Assembly (NCBI GenBank): GCA_964017045.1
Contig: OZ024794.1
Span: 31,083,315 to 31,147,314 of the forward strand
Source of the DNA: Omphiscola glabra
Lineage: Eukaryota > Mollusca > Gastropoda > Lymnaeidae
Reading direction: 5' to 3'
Length of the DNA stretch: 64,000 nt
Of the stretch, positions 57,944 to 64,000 are shown one piece after another; position 1 is the stretch's first letter; the number at the start of each line of letters is the position of its first letter. The translations under genes were made by a program, and so were the position numbers. A model generated the notes under the pieces. That model was not told where the DNA came from. It was given only the letters and a program-made list of their open reading frames with translations, and searched no databases.

Positions 57944-58068
57944 TCGGAGTATCTGTCGGAGTATCGGTCGGAACCTCTGTTGGAGTATCTGTCGGGGTAT
58001 CTGTCGGAGTATCCGTCGGAGTATCTGTCTTAGTATCTATTGGAGTATCTGTCGGAGTACCCATCGTA
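57944..58068. repeat. 12-bp minisatellite
   Basis: Ten copies of GGAGTATCTGTC/GGAGTATCGGTC. It reads as GVSV repeats in a chance open frame of 161 codons starting at 57634. Confidence 0.93.
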
Positions 58069-60491
58069 TTGATAAAGTCAATCAGTCCAGAAGAAGATGT
58101 GTTTCATGAGGTAAATTGACGACCAGGCACCCAACGACTACCTGGGTCTGCAAATACGCTATCCGCTATGCCATGAACATTGACGGGGTTTTAAACTAAG
58201 CTGAACCCACTTTTAATCATTACATCACAGGAGTGAACGCGTCTGTCTATCTTAGCGGTGAGTAAGGCAATACTTTTTGTGGAAGGATAAGATAGATTTC
58301 TTTAATTTGCATCCGCCCGCTTTACTCTCAGCTCGCGGGGCATAATTGCCTGGGCTTGAGTGGACTTCCTAGTTACGTCATTAAAATCTGTTTCTTCCCG
58401 GCGTTACAAACTTTGCCGCCGCATTTCTCTGTGAAAATCGACGGACTGGACAGAAAGTTGACAGAATGTTGACAGAAAGTTGACAGAAAAGATTGTTTGT
58501 TTAATTTCTTGGCTTTGATGATGTTTGCAGGTTAAGAGCACAAAGTATGAATAGTTGGACATGCTGTTTGTTAGGTTGTCTTTGGTTTTTTTATTATTAT
58601 TATATTATTTTTTTTTGGAACTACGGGGTCAGAAGATAAAAACAAGTGTGGTCAGCATTTCTGTCCAAATATTACCAAATATTCGTTAAACCGGACACAC
58701 TTGATCCAAATAGCTATCCAGATATTACCAAGTAGTCATCGCGCCAGACACACTTGATCAACATAGCTGTCCAGATAGTACAATCTGGCCATTGCATTGC
58801 ACTGGACACAGCTGGTCAATAACACAAAGATGTGCTGCACGCACTCCTCCCGAATTGATCTTTATTGAACGAAGCGCTCCGATAACACACAGTCTCGAAA
58901 CCTATTGGCAAGAGAACATTCCTTTGTCCACGTCACACCAACAATGTAGTGGGTGCCACAAAAATGCAGTGGGGGTGTGGGGAATGGGGGGGAAGGGGGT
59001 GATGACGGCTCATTGCCAAGGTTTCCGTCTCAAGTGTTTTGTTTACAGACGGTTACCTTGATTCTACATAAACATTCCAAGACAGGAGAGAGAGTGAGCC
59101 ACCAGAGGCAACTTGCCAACATTAGCGCCGGTGGGGGCTCGGTGACTGGGAACAGCAAAATGTTGAGATCAGAAAATTGCATCTGAAATGACTGAGACAA
59201 TATTGTGGACTAGACTAATTGAAACGCTAGCCACCACTTTGGAATTTGCTGTGTGTGTTTGTCCAAAATTTGAAGTTATACAACAAAAACAACCAAAAAA
59301 AAACAACAACAACAAAAGAAAATAATAATAACGCACTCAAAAATTGCCGAAACGAAACGTTCATAACATGTACCTACCTCTCGAACTTATGCTCGGTAGG
59401 CTGCAGGTGGCGAACTTTTCTTTAGATCGGTAATAAGCCTGATTCGTACGGCTGCTATGGTTATTGGTATTGATACATCCAGGTGTTTCCGGAAATAAAA
59501 TATCAAAATACGGAACTAGTTTTTTATCCACCATCCATACTGAAATCATCCGTGTCCTATATGCGTGTGTGCATGGATGAAATTTTGGTTACAGCTTTAT
59601 CGCAGCTTTGAACTGTTGCTGGAGATGGTGTTTTAATAACACGCCTTTTTACTCTCTTTATAGCTCTAGCCCTAGCGTTCTCTCACTATTACAATATCCT
59701 GAAGCTATGGTCATGAAGTAGCATAAGATTATAACATGGAGCAATGTGTTGGGTAAACTGTGAATTTGATATGAACTTATGAACGTGATGTGAACACGAT
59801 ATGAACAGAGCGTGGCTCGGCATAGAAACTGATTATCCCCCAAGACTTATGATTTAGTATACGCAGGCGTATACTGATGGTTTCTGCTCTGTAAGAAGAA
59901 AACCTATCATTGAGTAGTTTTCGTCATAAAATCGTTTGCGCAATGGAGCGAAACAAAATTTGTATGCAATATTAGTGTTGACAAAAGTAGAGTGACAAAA
60001 GTAGAATTGACAAAAATAGAAGACTGTTAAAAGTGGTAACGACCGAGCTATGCCGTCAGTGACAGGGTTTAATGAGAGATCCCGCCCCCCCCCCCCCTTT
60101 CTCTCTCTCTCTCTCTCTCTCAACACATAGTTCAATGTCATTCAGTGGCTAACGTGGCCGAGTTTAGCCTGTCAGCGCATGCCCACAACTTGACCAGCTG
60201 CTCAGGCTGAACTCTGTGTACCCCCCCCCCCAGCCTTAGAGGTTGTAACACCCCTCCTCCCCCAACTCGCTCTCAGGTTCTCTTCCTGTCCCAGCGGATG
60301 CGCCACTGTCATTATGACCACTTGTAACCCCAAGGGCCATTAGCTGACACGGGTTGAGGACGGTCATTATACTAGTACGATTGGATGATTGTTGCTAATC
60401 TTTGTCCCGTGGTAGCTGTACCCTAAATGGGACCTGTACACAATGGAGAGGTCCTGGACACAAAAATTGCCTAAGCGATTCTTAATCATAG
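58069..60491. other. Intron-like DNA, no exon seen
   Basis: Contains an A/C-rich AACAACAAC tract near 59280-59325 and a C run followed by (TC)n at 60086-60121. No coding exon supported. Confidence 0.4.
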
Positions 60492-62639
60492 TACGCGAGC
60501 ACGGTAAGAAGTCATTACAATGGTCCAATGGGAACATTCCACCAAACTATGAAACAATGCAGAGTCCAGGATAGTTTTACATGCTTCTATACTACGTTAT
60601 CGATTGTAAAACTTAAGAAATAGTTGTGTACACTGCAGGTTTATACTCTTAAGTGAACGAACCTGTAAGTATACATTATCGATCATATGGAATCAAGGTG
60701 ATTCCTCGCCACAATATAAATTATATGTTTTACTGAGAAACTCTTACTGATGTGCACAATTTAAACACAATTTAAATAATGACTTTATTTAAGTTTAATA
60801 AAGAGATAGAATCATTATTTATCGACACTGTCAACGAATCAGTTATATATATATATATATATACGTGCACTTTCAATCTTTTTTATGCATTTTGTTATAT
60901 GTATAATGATTATTCAATTCCATTGAAAGTGAGTGGCTGGTTGTGGGACAGGGTGGGGTCTGTGTTGGAATACATTTTTTTTAAAAAATGAAATGGTTCG
61001 TCCCCCAACAAACACACTGATATTTATTGACATGTGGCGTACCATGATAAATAAATTGTCTTCTGCATGTCAATGTCCACGTCACTTGCTGGCCACGTCC
61101 TGCAGGTTAGTTCATGACCGTCGTCCGCTTATCTGTTCAATGGCGGAGGGCGTGACTGGACACCCCCCCCCTCGGGCCACTCGACTCTTAATGCCCGTAG
61201 ATTGGTCAGATATCCCGTGACCTGGGATTGAGGGGGCTAGGTAATCCGTGTGTATGACTGTGCATGAGTGACCCGTATCTCCTACCGTTGGGTTCAGATA
61301 AGTTATTTGATTACAATAAGCCAAAGGGATCCTCTTTTTACCTTAATTTCAAGACCACACCCCACCCACCCCCTTTTCTCCAACCGAACGTTGTGATGCA
61401 GAACAACTGTAAAGGAAGCAAAATAAGGCAGTAATACTAGTAATAGAGTGCAACTGTTATTTGACTGAATATGACCTGGGGCCACTGAGAGGAAACGGGG
61501 GCTTTCAATTGATGATAATTAGTTTTTAAGTATTCATTAAAACTGGGCGAGGGTGGTGAGGTTGCGCGTGAATTATATTTAGTTTTTCTGAAATTCCCTC
61601 GTCTTCCAATAGACATATCTTTACATGCACACTTTTTAAATATCTTTAACATGCACACTCTTTACGTCTTTGACTCGAGCAAAACAAAGGCAATCTGTCT
61701 CATCGATCTCCTCCAATTACTTTTCTAACTTTCACACGTTATACCTATTAACGCAACACAAATTAATTAGAGAAAGGACGCCATGTCCAGTACTCAAAAT
61801 AACAAGGTTGGCCAATCGCTCTTATCGGTCGATAGGAATTCAAACTTTTTGTGTGTATTGAACATCTTTCCACCGGAACGAACAGAGCCGAGCACCGTAG
61901 CCTATATACAAAATCTATAACGACGCTTGGAGAAAGTTCTTGTAGATTAATTTCAGCGATTGCACACGGGATAAGAGACATTTTTAGCATATTATCCGAA
62001 CTGGGCTCCTAGCATATAATTCCTTTTATTTGAAGCATCTTGAGAATCAGCAAATTGGTCAACATCAGCTTTAGTCATCTTTGACCCGGTCCAAATATTC
62101 TCAAAGAAAACCCACATTAAGGTTCCGTAGCCTGATGTCGTTCTGTGAGACCGGCGATGAGATGGTGATCCTGAAATGAATTTCTGCCGCCAGAATTATT
62201 CTCTTCTGCCTACTTAAGTATACGTTAAATGGAACAATCGAGTATATGGTTGACTTATATTCATTACGGCAAGTGCATATGTACTGTGAATTTTTCCACA
62301 TTGCTCAACATAGTTTACGATTTAAATGTTCGAAATATCGAAATATACAAGTAAAGTTAAAACATTAAAAAAAATATTTTTACTGAATGAAGGAAAAAAA
62401 AATGCAGTGATTATATTTCTTTAAAATAAATGAAAATCATTAGTCCACCCATTCCTGTTTGTTTAAAACCCATCGCAAAATGAAAGTGGCCTTTAAACAA
62501 ATCGATATAACACGTCAGTTATAGATTAAACAACCAAACAAAAATCATTACCATGGTTACGTCTACTTGCGCCGCCCGTCGTCCCGATATAACACGTCAG
62601 TTATAGATTAAACAACCAAACAAAAATCATTACCATGGT
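60492..62639. repeat. 2148-bp tandem duplication, unit 1
   Basis: The sequence from 60492 onward reappears from 62640 to the window end. I saw no mismatch in the parts I compared over about 1.36 kb, and predicted frames are identical. The unit contains an (AT)n run, ordinary non-coding DNA and, at its right end, a 59-bp direct repeat (62503-62561 and 62585-62643). No gene is visible in it. Confidence 0.95.
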
Positions 62640-62643
62640 TACG
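62503..62643. repeat. 59-bp direct repeat at the duplication junction
   Basis: Two identical 59-bp copies beginning CGATATAACACGTCAG and ending CATGGTTACG, separated by a 23-bp spacer TCTACTTGCGCC to CGTCC. The second copy ends inside the start of duplication unit 2, sharing TACG at 62640-62643. Confidence 0.95.
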
Positions 62644-64000
62644 CGAGCACGGTAAGAAGTCATTACAATGGTCCAATGGGAACATTCCACCAAACTATGA
62701 AACAATGCAGAGTCCAGGATAGTTTTACATGCTTCTATACTACGTTATCGATTGTAAAACTTAAGAAATAGTTGTGTACACTGCAGGTTTATACTCTTAA
62801 GTGAACGAACCTGTAAGTATACATTATCGATCATATGGAATCAAGGTGATTCCTCGCCACAATATAAATTATATGTTTTACTGAGAAACTCTTACTGATG
62901 TGCACAATTTAAACACAATTTAAATAATGACTTTATTTAAGTTTAATAAAGAGATAGAATCATTATTTATCGACACTGTCAACGAATCAGTTATATATAT
63001 ATATATATATACGTGCACTTTCAATCTTTTTTATGCATTTTGTTATATGTATAATGATTATTCAATTCCATTGAAAGTGAGTGGCTGGTTGTGGGACAGG
63101 GTGGGGTCTGTGTTGGAATACATTTTTTTTAAAAAATGAAATGGTTCGTCCCCCAACAAACACACTGATATTTATTGACATGTGGCGTACCATGATAAAT
63201 AAATTGTCTTCTGCATGTCAATGTCCACGTCACTTGCTGGCCACGTCCTGCAGGTTAGTTCATGACCGTCGTCCGCTTATCTGTTCAATGGCGGAGGGCG
63301 TGACTGGACACCCCCCCCCTCGGGCCACTCGACTCTTAATGCCCGTAGATTGGTCAGATATCCCGTGACCTGGGATTGAGGGGGCTAGGTAATCCGTGTG
63401 TATGACTGTGCATGAGTGACCCGTATCTCCTACCGTTGGGTTCAGATAAGTTATTTGATTACAATAAGCCAAAGGGATCCTCTTTTTACCTTAATTTCAA
63501 GACCACACCCCACCCACCCCCTTTTCTCCAACCGAACGTTGTGATGCAGAACAACTGTAAAGGAAGCAAAATAAGGCAGTAATACTAGTAATAGAGTGCA
63601 ACTGTTATTTGACTGAATATGACCTGGGGCCACTGAGAGGAAACGGGGGCTTTCAATTGATGATAATTAGTTTTTAAGTATTCATTAAAACTGGGCGAGG
63701 GTGGTGAGGTTGCGCGTGAATTATATTTAGTTTTTCTGAAATTCCCTCGTCTTCCAATAGACATATCTTTACATGCACACTTTTTAAATATCTTTAACAT
63801 GCACACTCTTTACGTCTTTGACTCGAGCAAAACAAAGGCAATCTGTCTCATCGATCTCCTCCAATTACTTTTCTAACTTTCACACGTTATACCTATTAAC
63901 GCAACACAAATTAATTAGAGAAAGGACGCCATGTCCAGTACTCAAAATAACAAGGTTGGCCAATCGCTCTTATCGGTCGATAGGAATTCAAACTTTTTGT
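62640..64000. repeat. 2148-bp tandem duplication, unit 2 (cut by window edge)
   Basis: Corresponds to 60492-61852 with an offset of 2148 bp. The right-hand 0.8 kb of the unit lies outside the window, so the number of copies is unknown. Confidence 0.95.

Noticed and set aside
57634..58119. 161-codon open frame downstream of the PCGF exon
   Set aside because: It is dominated by a 12-bp repeat (GVSV) and lies in the probable intron. It lacks splice signals and domains.

Overview
This is nuclear DNA from a multicellular animal and is almost entirely non-coding. Signs are spliced-gene signals, a eukaryotic tRNA with a pol III T-run, LINE and hAT remnants, and about 12 kb (roughly a fifth) of tandem repeats. 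A mollusc, probably a gastropod, fits best. Two SPIN-like hAT copies support this, because from memory SPIN is known in tetrapods, a triatomine bug and a pond snail. The species is inference.

Layout. 1-3.2 kb: 17-, 30-, 23- and 25-bp arrays. 3.18-5.68 kb: a hAT transposon with intact ends, an 8-bp target duplication and a broken ZMYM1-type transposase. 6.6-10.1 kb: two long arrays with a tRNA-Glu(TTC) between them. 10.1-11.3 kb: an inverted-repeat-bounded segment holding two unrecognised open stretches. 13.6-18.4 kb: two inverted copies of one small DNA transposon, the second inserted in the end of a 2-kb 39-bp array. 15.0, 31.3 and 36.3 kb: small non-autonomous hATs. 18.9-21.1, 28.7 and 30.8 kb: LINE 3' ends. 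22-34 kb: more arrays and a long-TIR MITE. 43.6-46.4 kb: a hAT terminus and the SPIN-like pair. 42.4-49.6 kb: arrays with unit lengths divisible by three, which create long spurious ORFs. 60.5 kb to the end: a 2148-bp tandem duplication with microhomology at its junction.

Only one host protein-coding exon is clear: a phase-1 RING exon of a PCGF2/PCGF4 (Mel-18/BMI1) type Polycomb gene at 57376-57501, + strand. A GC box, an E-box palindrome and an ATG followed at once by a consensus splice donor at about 38.0-38.1 kb match in phase and could be the start of this gene. If so, most of 38-57 kb is its first intron. The rest of the gene would lie beyond the right edge.

There is no operon-like or multi-gene system here. 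The main interest is transposon biology, tandem-repeat birth and a Polycomb gene with a repeat-laden intron.
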